The notes: a model not told the origin generated them from the sequence alone. Shown: positions 1 through 6,200, counted from the stretch's first letter. The stretch: DNA of 6,315 nt from Clostridia bacterium (GCA_017560285.1 JAFYOG010000198.1:1-6315), one strand, 5' to 3'. Program-made: numbers and translations.

Positions 1-1324
1 CTTGCTTGCGTTCGGGATCCTTTGCAAGAACCCAAGGTGTGGTTTCGTCAATATACTTATTGCAGGCTTTTAAGGTGTTGAATACAGCCGCATCCGCATC
101 TGCAATAAAGTAGCTGTCGTACTTTGCGATAGCATCGGCAACGCCTGCATTAATAGCGTTCTTAAGCTCAACTGCAAATTCGTTATCCGCTCCACTGTTT
201 TTGGGAATAACGCCGCCAAAATACTGCTTTATCATTGCGCCTGTACGGGAAACAAGGTTACCAAGCACATTGGCAAGGTCGCTGTTGGTGCGTTTAATTA
301 GGTTTTCGTAGGTGATGCTGCCATCGTTAAAATAGCCCATTTCCGCAAGCAAATAATGTCTTACAGGGTCAAGACCGAATAAATTAACAAGGTCATCGCC
401 ATATATTACATTGCCTTTGGATTTGCTCATTTTATCATCGCCGGAAAGCAACCAAGGATGGCCAAGAATTTGTTTAGGGAGCGGCAAACCAAGAGCCATT
501 AGAATTATAGGCCAATAAATAGTGTGGAATCTAACGATATCTTTACCGATAACTTGTACATCGGCAGGCCAAAGCTTTTTGTATAAATCGCTGGGGTTAT
601 CAATATCAAAACCGATTGCAGTGATATAGTTAGAAAGTGCATCTAACCAAACGTAAGTTACGTGCTTAGGATCAAATTCAACGGGAACACCCCATGTAAA
701 GCTGGTTCTCGAAACGCAAAGATCCTGTAAACCGGGCTTAATAAAGTTGTTTATCATCTCGTTCTTTCTGGAAACGGGAGTAATAAAGCTTTCGTTGTTG
801 TTATAGTATTCTACAAGTCTGTCTGCATATTTAGACATACGCAGGAAGTAAGCTTCCTCGCTTGCTTTCTTGCATTCTCTGCCGCAATCGGGGCATTTGC
901 CATCCTTTAACTGTGTATCGGTCCAAAAGGATTCGCAGGGGGTGCAATAATTGCCCTCGTAAGAGCCTTTGTAAATATCACCCTGTTCGTAAAGCTTGTT
1001 AAATATTTTTTGTACGCACTTTACGTGGTCTTCGTCTGTCGTACGTATAAATTTATTATAACTTACGTTAAACAAATCCCAAATAGATTTTATTTCCCCT
1101 GCAACCTTATCTACGTATGCCTGGGGAGTAATGCCTGCGGCTTCTGCTTCCTGCTGAATTTTCTGACCGTGTTCATCGGTACCTGTAAGGAAGAATACGT
1201 CATATCCGCGCAAGCGCTTATATCTTGCAATAGCATCGGTTAAAACCGCTTCGTAAGTGTTGCCTATATGAGGCTTCTTTGAAGTATATGCTATTGCGGT
1301 TGTTATATAAAATTTTTCGTTCAT
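1..1324 (-). CDS. metG: Methionyl-tRNA synthetase, N-terminal 441 residues (3' end beyond window)
   Basis: Cytoplasmic class I aminoacyl-tRNA synthetase that charges tRNA-Met and initiator tRNA with methionine using ATP. The frame is open from an ATG at 1324-1322 to the left edge, so the stop and the end of the gene are missing. Visible signatures: HIGH-type motif PHIGN at residues 18-22; a single zinc knuckle with Cys127, Cys130, Cys144 and Cys147; the WLDAL segment near 226-230; GKDIVRFH near 260-267; and the KMSKS loop at residues 298-302 (about 419-433). The one-knuckle zinc insert fits the Bacillus/Thermus type of MetRS rather than the E. coli type. The sequence after KMSKS is the start of the helical anticodon-binding domain. 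Family members run to roughly 500-650 residues, so perhaps 70-210 are missing. A strong GGAGGAC site lies 6 nt before the start. The gene is 27 nt downstream of the UPF0210 gene, with no T-box leader or terminator between, so it is probably the distal gene of that operon. Confidence 0.97.
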   Translation of the reverse strand, partial: MNEKFYITTAIAYTSKKPHIGNTYEAVLTDAIARYKRLRGYDVFFLTGTDEHGQKIQQEAEAAGITPQAYVDKVAGEIKSIWDLFNVSYNKFIRTTDEDHVKCVQKIFNKLYEQGDIYKGSYEGNYCTPCESFWTDTQLKDGKCPDCGRECKKASEEAYFLRMSKYADRLVEYYNNNESFITPVSRKNEMINNFIKPGLQDLCVSRTSFTWGVPVEFDPKHVTYVWLDALSNYITAIGFDIDNPSDLYKKLWPADVQVIGKDIVRFHTIYWPIILMALGLPLPKQILGHPWLLSGDDKMSKSKGNVIYGDDLVNLFGLDPVRHYLLAEMGYFNDGSITYENLIKRTNSDLANVLGNLVSRTGAMIKQYFGGVIPKNSGADNEFAVELKNAINAGVADAIAKYDSYFIADADAAVFNTLKACNKYIDETTPWVLAKDPERKQ

Positions 1325-1351
1325 TTTTAAGTCCTCCAAATGAGAGAGAAT

Positions 1352-2710
1352 TTAATTCTTTAAGCTATGAATAGGAGCAGGAATTCTGCCGCCGCGGTTA
1401 ATAAATACCTCGGGAGATTCCTTGCGCAACTGCATTATGGGAGCAGTACCCAAAAGACCGCCGAAATCGATAGAATCGCCAACGGTTTTTCCGTATGCGG
1501 GAATGATTCTTACTGCAGTGGTTTTTGTATTTGCCACGCCAATGGAAATTTCGTCTGCTATAATGCCGCAAATTACAGCTTCGCTGGTATCGCCGGGAAC
1601 AGCAATCATATCTAAGCCAACAGAGCATACAGCGGTCATAGCCTCTAACTTTTCGATAGATAAAACGCCCTTTTCAACTGCAGAAATCATACCTGCATCC
1701 TCGGAAACGGGGATAAACGCACCCGAAAGGCCGCCTACGTGGGATGATGCCATTACGCCGCCTTTTTTAACTGCATCGTTAAGCATAGCCAACGCCGCTG
1801 TTGTGCCGTGGGTACCGCAAGTTTCCAAGCCCATACTTTCAAGTATATCGGCAACAGAGTCGCCTATAGCGGGGGTAGGAGCAAGAGATAGATCCACAAT
1901 ACCAAAGGGTATGTTAAGTCTATTTGAAGCTTCGCGGGCAACCAACTGACCAACACGGGTAATTTTAAAGGATTGCTTTTTAATAACGTCTGCCAGTTCG
2001 CTTAAACTGCAATTTCCTGCGCGTTTTATTGCAGAGCTAACAACACCAGGGCCGGAAACGCCAACGTTTATTATAGCATCGGGCTCGCCAACACCGTGGA
2101 ATGCACCTGCCATAAAAGGGTTATCCTCAGGTACGTTAGCAAACACAACTAATTTTGCACAGCCGATGGAATTATTATCGCGGGTTAAATATGCGGTTTT
2201 CTTAATAATGCTACCCATCTTTGCAATGGCATCCATATTAATGCCTGCCTTTGTTGTAGCAACATTAACCGAAGAGCATACCATCTTGGTGGATGCCAAT
2301 GCTTCGGGTATAGCATCAATAAGCGCGTTCTCGCATTGTGTGCTGCCCTTGTGAACCAATGCGCCAAAACCGCCTATAAAGTTAATACCCAGCGCATCGG
2401 CCGCTTTATCAAGCATTTTTGCCGCTTGAACATAGCCCTCGCTATCAAGCTTACCGCCAACTAACGATAAGGGGGTAACGGCTACACGTTTGTTAATTAT
2501 AGGAATACCGTAGGTTTTTTCAAGCTCGTTGCAAACGGGAACAAGACGTTCTGCGGTGCGGGTGATTTTATCATAAATATTATTCAAAAATCTGTTTTTA
2601 TCGTCGCTTACGCAATCAAACAACGAAATGCCTACTGTAACGGTTCTGATATCGAGATTTTCTTCCCGAATCATATTTATTGTTTCTAAAATATCTTTTG
2701 TATCTATCAT
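1352..2710 (-). CDS. UPF0210 / PFL-like (DUF711) family protein
   Basis: A 452-residue protein of the UPF0210 (DUF711) family, described as pyruvate-formate-lyase-like from its fold; its reaction is not established to my knowledge. Recognisable family segments are GGFGALVHKG (113-122), a glycine-rich run GTHGTTAALAML (299-310), SHVGGLSGAFIPVSEDAGM (323-341), GLDMIAVPGDT (365-375) and the C-terminal RIPAPIHSLKN (442-452). The length matches the usual about 450 residues and no truncation is seen. The ATG start is preceded by CGGAGTG at a good distance. It begins 12 nt after the ACT-domain gene, the usual pairing for this family (the S. pneumoniae SP_0238/SP_0239 pair is an example), which suggests that the ACT protein works with or regulates it. 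I see no radical-enzyme activation sequence and no activase gene nearby, so true glycyl-radical chemistry should not be assumed. Family assignment is firm, function unknown. Confidence 0.93.
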   Translation of the reverse strand: MIDTKDILETINMIREENLDIRTVTVGISLFDCVSDDKNRFLNNIYDKITRTAERLVPVCNELEKTYGIPIINKRVAVTPLSLVGGKLDSEGYVQAAKMLDKAADALGINFIGGFGALVHKGSTQCENALIDAIPEALASTKMVCSSVNVATTKAGINMDAIAKMGSIIKKTAYLTRDNNSIGCAKLVVFANVPEDNPFMAGAFHGVGEPDAIINVGVSGPGVVSSAIKRAGNCSLSELADVIKKQSFKITRVGQLVAREASNRLNIPFGIVDLSLAPTPAIGDSVADILESMGLETCGTHGTTAALAMLNDAVKKGGVMASSHVGGLSGAFIPVSEDAGMISAVEKGVLSIEKLEAMTAVCSVGLDMIAVPGDTSEAVICGIIADEISIGVANTKTTAVRIIPAYGKTVGDSIDFGGLLGTAPIMQLRKESPEVFINRGGRIPAPIHSLKN

Positions 2711-2722
2711 TTCTGCACTCCG

Positions 2723-2998
2723 TTAGATTTTATGCATGGAATCAAAAATATCTTCGTGCATAGCATGGATTTCCAAGCCGTTATCCTTGCCGTATGCGCT
2801 AACTAAATCTGCAAATTCTGTAAATGCAACGGTAAGCTTGTCGATCTCAACGATCATAATCATTGCAAAATAATCTTTTAAAACGGTTTGCGAAATATCA
2901 ATAATGTTTGCACCGTATTTTGCGCACAAAGCACTTACGTTTGCAATAATTCCTACGTTATCTTTGCCGGTAACCGACAATACAGCCTTAATTTTCAT
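2723..2998 (-). CDS. ACT domain-containing protein (UPF0237 family)
   Basis: A 91-residue protein that is essentially one ACT domain, the small fold that binds amino acids or other ligands and usually regulates a partner enzyme. The N-terminal strand MKIKAVLSVTGKDNVGIIA and the following helix (about residues 14-28) carry the typical GKDxxGI turn (11-17) that lines the ligand site at ACT dimer interfaces; the GANIIDISQTV strand follows at about 29-39. It matches the UPF0237 family, known from the stand-alone ACT protein SP_0238 and distantly like the GcvR regulator. The start is an ATG preceded by AAAGGA, which lies inside the end of tadA; the two genes overlap by 11 nt. The UPF0210 gene follows after 12 nt. 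I infer that it senses a small ligand for the UPF0210 protein; the ligand is not visible from sequence. Confidence 0.92.
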   Translation of the reverse strand: MKIKAVLSVTGKDNVGIIANVSALCAKYGANIIDISQTVLKDYFAMIMIVEIDKLTVAFTEFADLVSAYGKDNGLEIHAMHEDIFDSMHKI

Positions 2999-3467
2999 TC
3001 TTTTGTCCTTTCTGTTTTTGACGTAGCTTTAAAAAGAAATCAGATAATATTTTAGCGCATTCTTCTTCTAAAACTCCGCCCGAAATTTCGTATTTATGGT
3101 TTAAAGGATATTCGGAAATATCGAAAACACTGCCCATGGCACCTGCTTTCTTATCGTAACATCCAAAAACAACACGTTCTATGCGTGAATTAACAATGGC
3201 TCCGGCGCACATTGGGCAGGGTTCCATTGTTACGTACAGTGTACAACCTATTAAACGCCAAGCGTTAAGTTTTTTGCAAGCTCTGTCAATGGCAACAATT
3301 TCTGCGTGATGCAGTGCGTTACGCTTTAGTTCACGCATATTTCTACCGCTTGCGATAATTTTACCGTCTTTAACTATAACGGCGCCAATAGGTACTTCGC
3401 CGTATTTTTCGGCATTTTTTGCGCGTTTAAGCGCTTGCTTCATAAAATAGATATCGTCTTTTATCAT
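2988..3467 (-). CDS. tadA: tRNA-specific adenosine deaminase TadA
   Basis: Zinc-dependent deaminase that converts A34 to inosine in the anticodon of tRNA-Arg(ACG), allowing it to read CGU, CGC and CGA codons. Numbered from the ATG at 3467 (159 residues), the catalytic set is intact: His54-Ala-Glu56 (zinc ligand and proton shuttle) and the PCPMCAG motif with Cys84 and Cys87 as the other zinc ligands. GEVPIGAVIV near 23-32 and the EEEC segment near the C-terminus also fit TadA. A GTG at 3479 in the same frame would add four residues (163 aa) and overlap the upstream gene by 11 nt. I prefer the ATG because the protein then begins like B. subtilis TadA, a few residues before the DxxYM helix, and sits one base after the upstream stop. 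Neither start has a clear Shine-Dalgarno, so translation probably depends on ribosomes finishing the upstream gene. The basic tail (KLRQKQKGQK) is normal for the family. Confidence 0.95.
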   Translation of the reverse strand: MIKDDIYFMKQALKRAKNAEKYGEVPIGAVIVKDGKIIASGRNMRELKRNALHHAEIVAIDRACKKLNAWRLIGCTLYVTMEPCPMCAGAIVNSRIERVVFGCYDKKAGAMGSVFDISEYPLNHKYEISGGVLEEECAKILSDFFLKLRQKQKGQKNEN

Positions 3468-3468
3468 A

Positions 3469-4179
3469 TCATTTTTCACTAAAAATTTTATTATAAGCGA
3501 TAACGGCGGCTTCTTCTGAAATAGTGCAATGCAATTCCCAAATATCTGCTGTGCTCATTAATTTATCCAAAAGGTTAAGCGTTAAATCGTATGCGTTATT
3601 ATCGCTTTTTGGTAGATATACTTGATGTAAAAGCTTGTTTATTGCCGTATGTACTTGAATTTTATCTATCTTGTTAAGCAAAGCGCGTTCCAAAAAACAA
3701 ATCGATTTTAACGGTGCAAAGGTGTTTCTGTTATAATTCTCTTTGCCCGACCAAGGTGTTCCGTATACGTTAAATCCATTTCCGTTATAGCGAAAAATCG
3801 GTTTATCGCCGTTAATAATGTTAACCTGTTCGCCGAACGCCTTTCGCCACAAATTAATGTGGGTTGTTTTTCCTGTACCGCTTTTTGCGGCAAAGCATAT
3901 TGCACTTCCGTTGCATTCAATGGCGGCGCAATGCATTATAAAAGCATTATAATAGGGAAGTCGTTGGGCAATTTTTCTGTATAAGCAAACGCTTTCGATC
4001 TGTTCGGTTGTGGTAATGCTGCCGTTTACGGCAATTTCGTGTTCAATATCGACTTCGGTAACCGATACACAAAAATCATATTTATCGCTATCGATAATAT
4101 AATTTTTGCATTGCCTTTTTACATAATCGTATTTATTGTCTATTGCGATTAAAATATCTGCTATATTAACAACAAACAC
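3469..4179 (-). CDS. HPr kinase/phosphorylase-like P-loop ATPase (orphan)
   Basis: A 236-residue protein whose second half resembles the catalytic domain of HPr kinase/phosphorylase and related PEP-carboxykinase-like P-loop proteins. The Walker A motif is AAKSGTGKTTH (residues 97-107, Lys104 and Thr105). It is preceded by the strand with MHCAAIECNG (82-91), as in HPr kinases, and followed by NGDKP (123-127), whose Asp125 is a candidate acidic catalytic or metal residue, and by YGTPWSGK (139-146). The N-terminal 80 residues match nothing I recognise. It is not a full HPr kinase: it lacks that enzyme's normal N-terminal domain, and I do not see the HPrK signature. Proteins of this type often sit beside PqqD and radical-SAM genes in peptide-maturation loci; none is seen here. 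The start is GTG, forced by an in-frame TAG at 4191-4189 and supported by AGAGGTG just before it. It is the first gene of the operon. Substrate unknown. Confidence 0.75.
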   Translation of the reverse strand: MFVVNIADILIAIDNKYDYVKRQCKNYIIDSDKYDFCVSVTEVDIEHEIAVNGSITTTEQIESVCLYRKIAQRLPYYNAFIMHCAAIECNGSAICFAAKSGTGKTTHINLWRKAFGEQVNIINGDKPIFRYNGNGFNVYGTPWSGKENYNRNTFAPLKSICFLERALLNKIDKIQVHTAINKLLHQVYLPKSDNNAYDLTLNLLDKLMSTADIWELHCTISEEAAVIAYNKIFSEK

Positions 4180-4183
4180 GGCA

Positions 4184-4190
4184 CACCTCT
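4184..4190 (-). promoter_or_regulatory. Ribosome binding site fixing the GTG start of the HPrK-like gene
   Basis: AGAGGTG on the minus strand lies 4 nt before the GTG at 4179. An in-frame TAG (4191-4189) overlaps the site, so no upstream start is possible. Confidence 0.7.
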
Positions 4191-4209
4191 AAATTATATA
4201 ATAATTTAG
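4189..4209. promoter_or_regulatory. Operator-like inverted repeat over the predicted transcription start
   Basis: CTAAATTA (4189-4196) and TAATTTAG (4202-4209) are perfect 8-bp arms around 5 nt. The repeat begins 3 nt downstream of the -10 box, spans the predicted start and reaches the ribosome site of the HPrK-like gene. Such a placement suits a dimeric repressor. As RNA it would be a weak AU stem that could partly hide the AGAGGTG site. No regulator gene is visible, so this is an inference from symmetry and position. Confidence 0.5.
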
Positions 4210-4212
4210 CAT

Positions 4213-4241
4213 ATTATACCATACTAATATTATTTTTTCAA
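4213..4241 (-). promoter_or_regulatory. Strong sigma-A-type promoter of the HPrK-like/tadA/ACT/PFL-like/metG operon
   Basis: On the minus strand TTGAAA (4241-4236) and a perfect TATAAT (4218-4213) are 17 nt apart, with a TGG just before the -10 (extended -10). The predicted start is near 4206, giving a leader of about 27 nt. A second, weaker candidate lies just upstream: TTGACG (4256-4251), 18 nt, TAATAT (4232-4227). This is the only good promoter seen for the five genes to its left. Confidence 0.8.
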
Positions 4242-4264
4242 TAATTTAAGCGTCAAAATATTAA

Positions 4265-4303
4265 ACAAAATAAAGAAAACTACCCCAAAAACAGAGGTAG
4301 TTT
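4265..4303 (-). terminator. Intrinsic terminator after the nucleotidyltransferase gene
   Basis: On the minus strand AAACTACC (4303-4296) pairs perfectly with GGTAGTTT (4284-4277) around an 11-nt loop, followed by a T-rich tract (TCTTTATTTTG). It begins 6 nt after the TAA of the nucleotidyltransferase gene and ends the three-gene cassette. The stem is moderate in GC, so some read-through into the next operon is possible. Confidence 0.8.
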
Positions 4304-4309
4304 GTTCCC

Positions 4310-4966
4310 TTAAAGCGCATCTATCCAATTTTTAGACCAATTAAATAAAAGCTCTGACATAGCTTTGAATTCGACCTTACGGTTTGCTTTTAAATCAATA
4401 AATGTTTCGACAATAGCTTTTTCGTTTTCGGATACGAATTTTGCTAATTCGGCTTGCTTGGATATGTATTTATTTGTTTGTTTAAAACAGATTGTTTGAA
4501 CAACGAAAACTGCCGATTTATAAAGCGATTTCAATATATTTTCATCTTTAGTGTATAGCATATTATGAACACAGCCGTGGTATATGTTGCATACACCGAT
4601 TTTTATTGCTTTTTCTATCGATTCGGCATTAATTTTTAATAGCAGTTCATCAAGATTTCCTATTATGGGTTTTGTATCGTAATATAAATGGAACAGGTCT
4701 GACGGTTCCCAATTTAAAATTTCTTCTTTACCGGAAAGAAAGCCGCAAACCAAATTTCTGTTAGGCAAAGAATCTAACATATCGTTATAGATTTTTATAT
4801 CATCGGCAGATATTTTATCTAATATTAAAACAATATCGATATCGCTTGCTATTGTAGCTTCGCCCCGTGCATAACTGCCTTGTAAACCCATAAACCAAAC
4901 GCGGTTACCAAAGGTTAAGTTTAAAGCTTTTTTATAATCTTTTATCCATGCTGAAATATTTATCAA
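4310..4966 (-). CDS. Nucleotidyltransferase-fold protein (minimal/KNTase-like)
   Basis: A 218-residue member of the polymerase-beta-like nucleotidyltransferase superfamily, which transfers NMP groups to small molecules, proteins or RNA. The core signature is GSYARGEATIASDIDIVLIL (residues 30-49): the GS turn and the metal-binding pair Asp42 and Asp44. Downstream, CGFLSGKEEILNW (73-85) and IYHGCVHN (127-134) belong to a Firmicutes subfamily usually annotated only as a nucleotidyltransferase-domain protein; the C-terminal half is predicted helical, as in kanamycin-nucleotidyltransferase relatives. I could not assign the third catalytic carboxylate. A longer frame from an ATG at 4993 would overlap tag by 25 nt. 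I prefer the TTG at 4966 because AGGAG lies 8 nt before it and the TTG comes 2 nt after the tag stop. Last gene of the cassette, ending 6 nt before a terminator. An antibiotic-modifying role is possible but unsupported. Confidence 0.82.
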   Translation of the reverse strand: MINISAWIKDYKKALNLTFGNRVWFMGLQGSYARGEATIASDIDIVLILDKISADDIKIYNDMLDSLPNRNLVCGFLSGKEEILNWEPSDLFHLYYDTKPIIGNLDELLLKINAESIEKAIKIGVCNIYHGCVHNMLYTKDENILKSLYKSAVFVVQTICFKQTNKYISKQAELAKFVSENEKAIVETFIDLKANRKVEFKAMSELLFNWSKNWIDAL

Positions 4967-4968
4967 TT

Positions 4969-5520
4969 TTAACACTCCTTGTGCAAATAACACTCTTTAT
5001 CGTGGGAATATATAATTCCTATTGCTTGAAGATAAGAGTATATTATTGTAGAACCAACAAACTTCATACCTCTGCGCTTTAAATCTGCAGAGATTGTATC
5101 CGAGAATACGTTGGTTGTTTTGTTTGTTTCGTATATGATTTTTTCGCTAAAAAAAGAACTTAAATAATTGTAAAATGAACTATACTCGGCAACGATTTCT
5201 TTAAAAATTCTGCTGTTATTTATGCTGGCGGATATTTTAAGTTTATTTCGAACAATATCTTTGTTATTTAGTAATCTTTCTATATCTTTTGTACCGTATT
5301 TGCATACTTTTTCGATATCAAAGTTATCGTATGCGGCACGAAAAGCTTCCCGTTTGTTTAAAATACATTCCCAGGATAAACCTGCCTGAAAAGACTCTAA
5401 AATAAGCATTTCGTATAGGTATTTATCATCGAAATTCGGCTTGCACCATTCCTTATCGTGGTATTCGATGTATAGCGTATTATTAAGATTACACCAGCGG
5501 CATCTGCTTTTGTTATTCAT
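4969..5520 (-). CDS. tag: DNA-3-methyladenine glycosylase I
   Basis: Base-excision repair enzyme that removes 3-methyladenine (and 3-methylguanine) from alkylated DNA, leaving an abasic site. At 183 residues it is close to the 187 of E. coli TAG and aligns throughout. The structural zinc site is conserved: Cys7, His21, His173 and Cys177 correspond to E. coli Cys4, His17, His175 and Cys179. The base-binding Glu42 and Trp50 (E. coli Glu38 and Trp46) lie in LESFQAGLSW, and RGMKFVGSTIIYSYLQA near the end is the usual helix-hairpin region. One small oddity is EWC at 24-26, where most homologues have EWG. The ATG overlaps the upstream kinase-like gene's stop as ATGA, indicating translational coupling, and the last codons contain the ribosome site for the next gene. 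No Ada-type operator or adaptive-response gene is seen, so constitutive expression with the cassette is likely. Confidence 0.95.
   Translation of the reverse strand: MNNKSRCRWCNLNNTLYIEYHDKEWCKPNFDDKYLYEMLILESFQAGLSWECILNKREAFRAAYDNFDIEKVCKYGTKDIERLLNNKDIVRNKLKISASINNSRIFKEIVAEYSSFYNYLSSFFSEKIIYETNKTTNVFSDTISADLKRRGMKFVGSTIIYSYLQAIGIIYSHDKECYLHKEC
4975..4979 (-). promoter_or_regulatory. Ribosome binding site inside the end of tag, for the TTG start
   Basis: AGGAG (within AAGGAGTGTT, 4980-4971) encodes part of the last Lys-Glu-Cys of tag and lies 8 nt before the TTG at 4966. It would fall inside the reading frame if the longer ATG start at 4993 were used, which argues for the TTG. Confidence 0.7.
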
Positions 5521-6026
5521 ATATCAATTTCGTATTTATTATCAATAAGTATATAGTTTTGGTTATGTTTTTTTGCAAGAGAAAGAATATTAATATTATC
5601 CTCTAATACGCTATCCAAAGTGCACCACTCATCATCTAAACGGTTCTCTATTACGCTTGCGTATTTTTTTATATCGTCAAAATGATTTTCTATATACTCT
5701 TTGCTCATTACAAGACAATAGTATTTAATGATTTTAAGATAATCTTTATCGAAGTCTTTTTCCCAATCGAAGGGAATATAACAGCCTTCTATAATTAGAT
5801 TTTGATTATTTTCTATTGCCGTTTTAACAATTTCTCGTACAATCGGCCATAAATAACCTGTAAGGTCATTATCATCACTCATTGGCGTAAGCGAGGTATT
5901 ACCACTTCGAATTAACCCCATTTTTAAATGGTCGATAGACAAATAGGGGTAATTATATTTTTCTAACAGTTTTTGTGCAAGCAGGGTTTTGCCCACGTGC
6001 GAAGCACCGGTAATTAATATAATCAT
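5517..6026 (-). CDS. Small P-loop kinase-like protein (adenylate kinase / 2-phosphoglycerate kinase-like)
   Basis: A 169-residue single-domain P-loop protein. Walker A is GASHVGKT (residues 7-14, Lys13 and Thr14). Asp32 in LSIDHLKMGLIRSGN is placed like the substrate-site acidic residue of nucleoside and sugar kinases. NLIIEGCYIP (76-85) is the second hydrophobic strand with Glu80, and a LID-like helical segment around 111-135 includes Arg129. The build is that of a small-molecule kinase, and close Firmicutes relatives are commonly labelled adenylate kinase or 2-phosphoglycerate kinase. It lacks the full adenylate-kinase LID and NMP-binding signatures and is shorter than the usual about 215 residues, so I do not think it is the housekeeping Adk. 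The ATG start has GAGGG upstream and a promoter about 30 nt before it. First gene of the cassette, joined to tag by a 4-nt ATGA overlap. Substrate unknown. Confidence 0.8.
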   Translation of the reverse strand: MIILITGASHVGKTLLAQKLLEKYNYPYLSIDHLKMGLIRSGNTSLTPMSDDNDLTGYLWPIVREIVKTAIENNQNLIIEGCYIPFDWEKDFDKDYLKIIKYYCLVMSKEYIENHFDDIKKYASVIENRLDDEWCTLDSVLEDNINILSLAKKHNQNYILIDNKYEIDI

Positions 6027-6057
6027 TTATAAATCCCTCAAATTCTTGTTAATATAA

Positions 6058-6085
6058 ATTATAACAGAAATTAATTTTTTTGCAA
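6058..6085 (-). promoter_or_regulatory. Sigma-A-type promoter of the kinase/tag/nucleotidyltransferase cassette
   Basis: Read on the minus strand, TTGCAA (6085-6080) and a perfect TATAAT (6063-6058) are separated by 16 nt. A TG one base before the -10 makes it an extended -10 promoter. The predicted start near 6051 gives a leader of about 25 nt before the ATG at 6026, containing GAGGG as ribosome site. It lies between the upstream terminator and the first cassette gene. Confidence 0.75.
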
Positions 6086-6092
6086 TAGATAT

Positions 6093-6124
6093 AAAAATCC
6101 CCACCGATTTCTCGGCGGGGATTT
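6093..6124 (-). terminator. Intrinsic terminator of the gene at the right edge
   Basis: A 13-bp GC-rich stem (6095-6107 with 6112-6124) closes a GAAA tetraloop on the minus strand. Its only non-Watson-Crick pair there is G-U, and it is followed by five U residues (6097-6093). Read on the plus strand the same pair is an A/C mismatch and the T-rich tail is broken by G residues, so it fits minus-strand transcription better. It separates the right-edge gene from the cassette promoter. Confidence 0.88.
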
Positions 6125-6163
6125 GATTTGTTTTATAAAGTCAGCAATTACTTGCTTTCTTTA

Positions 6164-6183
6164 ATAGCAGCCTATCCTGCTAT
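6164..6183 (-). repeat. Perfect 7-bp inverted repeat downstream of the right-edge gene
   Basis: ATAGCAG (6164-6170) and CTGCTAT (6177-6183) form a perfect hairpin with a 6-nt loop. No U-run follows on the minus strand, so it is not a standard terminator by itself. It lies between the TGA at 6201 and the strong terminator, so it may be a 3'-UTR stem that protects the transcript. A weaker stem (GCAA/TTGC, about 6143-6154) sits between the two. Confidence 0.45.
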
Positions 6184-6200
6184 CAGCAAAAGAGGGAAAC

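Noticed and set aside
1010..1243. 77-codon plus-strand frame opposite metG
   Set aside because: Antisense to the conserved zinc-knuckle region of MetRS, with no ribosome site and a composition typical of a shadow frame.
1325..1351. T-box or S-box leader before metG
   Set aside because: Only 27 nt separate the UPF0210 stop from metG, with a ribosome site but no room for a riboswitch or terminator.
1422..1949. 175-codon open frame on the plus strand
   Set aside because: It lies entirely opposite the UPF0210 gene, has no ribosome site and has no recognisable domain. It is an antisense shadow of a conserved coding region.
1352..2710. True glycyl-radical pyruvate formate-lyase
   Set aside because: The protein is about 450 residues rather than about 750, lacks the glycyl-radical C-terminal motif and has no activating enzyme nearby. 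It matches UPF0210 instead.
3708..3920. 70-codon minus-strand frame inside the HPrK-like gene
   Set aside because: It overlaps the Walker A region in another frame; the HPrK-like frame carries all the recognisable motifs.
4310..6026. Anti-phage defence or toxin-antitoxin (MNT/HEPN-type) system
   Set aside because: The nucleotidyltransferase has no HEPN partner with an RxxxxH motif beside it, and its neighbours are a DNA repair glycosylase and a kinase-like protein. No defence-specific domain is visible.
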